Assembly (NCBI RefSeq): GCF_030867145.1
Contig: NC_134441.1
Location: 124,001 to 188,000, forward strand
Direction: 5' to 3'
Source: Opisthocomus hoazin
Taxonomy: Eukaryota > Chordata > Aves > Opisthocomiformes > Opisthocomidae
Length of the DNA stretch: 64,000 nucleotides
Position 1 is the first letter of the stretch, and every line of letters begins with the position of its first letter. The notes under the pieces were generated by a model. It worked only from the letters and a program-made list of their open reading frames with translations, was not told the DNA's origin and did not search any database. Below are positions 63,594 through 64,000 of the stretch, piece by piece. A program made the translations under genes and the position numbers.

Positions 63594-64000
63594 GTAACCA
63601 GTGGGGTGCCCCAGGGGTCAGCACTGGGCCCGGCCTTGTTTAACTTCTTCATCAGTGACCCGGATGAAGAGTTAGAGTGTACCCTCAGCAAGTTTGCTGA
63701 TGACACCAAACTGGGAGGAGTGGTGGATACACCAGCAGGCTGTGCTGCCATTCAGCGAGACCTGGACAGGCTGGAGAGGTGGCCAGAGAGGAACCTGATG
63801 AGGTTCAACAAAGGCAAATGCAGGGTCCTGCAGCTGGGGGGGAACAACCCCAGGCACCAGTACAGGCTGGGGCGGCCCTGCTGGAGAGCAGCTCTGCGGA
63901 GAGGGACCTGGGTGTCCTGGTGGACGACAGGCTGACCATGAGCCAGCAGCGTGCCCTGGCTGCCAAGAAGGCCAGTGGCATCCTGGGGTGCATCAAGAAG
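63594..64000 (+). mobile_element. CR1 fragment at the 5' side of ERV copy 2
   Basis: The same junction and sequence as at 49,190 ([29 protein letters not shown]). It continues to the window end, so the 5' LTR remnant of copy 2, if present, lies outside. Confidence 0.92.

Larger units (their letters stand above)
55681..64000 (-). mobile_element. Gamma-like endogenous retrovirus, copy 2 (runs off the window)
   Basis: The same layout as copy 1 with about 1% mismatch by eye in env, but without the pol CR1 insertion. 3' LTR 55,681-56,314, env, integrase, RNase H-RT, protease, gag, leader, then a CR1 fragment from about 63,594 to the window end. The shared lesions (matrix stops, missing YxDD, RNase H/integrase stop, env frame changes, CR1 at the 5' side) show it descends from the same already-defective provirus. 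Confidence 0.93.

Overview
The window is nuclear DNA from a bird. The evidence is several CR1 non-LTR retrotransposons carrying the avian-type 3' tail (repeats of ATTCTGTG), a kinase of the avian-expanded PIM1-like group (C-terminus [10 protein letters not shown]), two gamma-like endogenous retroviruses (ERVs), and vertebrate intron/exon structure with CpG-island promoters. There is no bacterial or viral gene organisation outside the retroelements. I see no tRNA, rRNA or CRISPR array.

Layout. 1-3.3 kb: GC-rich DNA with a CTG microsatellite, four 64-bp units each carrying an inverted CCAAT box and a GC box, a polypyrimidine tract, and a minus-strand fragment that resembles the avian TOPORS-like family. 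3.3-8.3 kb: a ~5 kb degenerate ATACA/ATACC pentamer satellite with three unique islands, one a CR1 tail. 8.3-12.8 kb: CpG-rich promoter-like DNA, a 60-bp tandem array of ZNF143-type motifs, and decayed plus-strand exons resembling the HMG-box region of BBX. 13-16.1 kb: a solo-LTR-like element and two CR1 copies, one with a 45-bp expansion of its 3' end. 16.3-25.2 kb: a complete 12-coding-exon plus-strand gene of the MNK kinase family, closest to MKNK2. It carries DFG where the MNK family is known for DFD, and a probable frameshift near the C-terminus. 27.8-29.4 kb: an old CR1. 29.6-35 kb: a CpG island and intron-separated but frameshifted exons of PHAX. 35.9-40.4 kb: another CpG island, possible exons of an unidentified gene, and old CR1 debris.

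40.5 kb to the end is a duplicated block. Two minus-strand proviruses with about one difference per 100 bp by eye (40,486-50,137 and from 55,681 past the window end) flank an apparently intact minus-strand PIM1-like kinase gene (52,354-55,044). Both proviruses share the same lesions: nonsense codons in matrix, loss of the reverse-transcriptase YxDD region, a stop between RNase H and integrase, a fractured env, and a CR1 fragment in place of most of the 5' LTR. A 194-bp direct repeat lies on each side of the PIM gene. Only copy 1 carries a further CR1 in pol, so that insertion is younger than the duplication.

Taken together, the window is a mosaic of duplicated gene pieces (TOPORS-like, BBX-like, PHAX-like), two kinase paralogues that look functional, and dense retroelements. 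This would fit a duplication-rich, ERV-rich chromosome such as the W, a dot microchromosome or a germline-restricted chromosome. The sequence alone does not decide between them.
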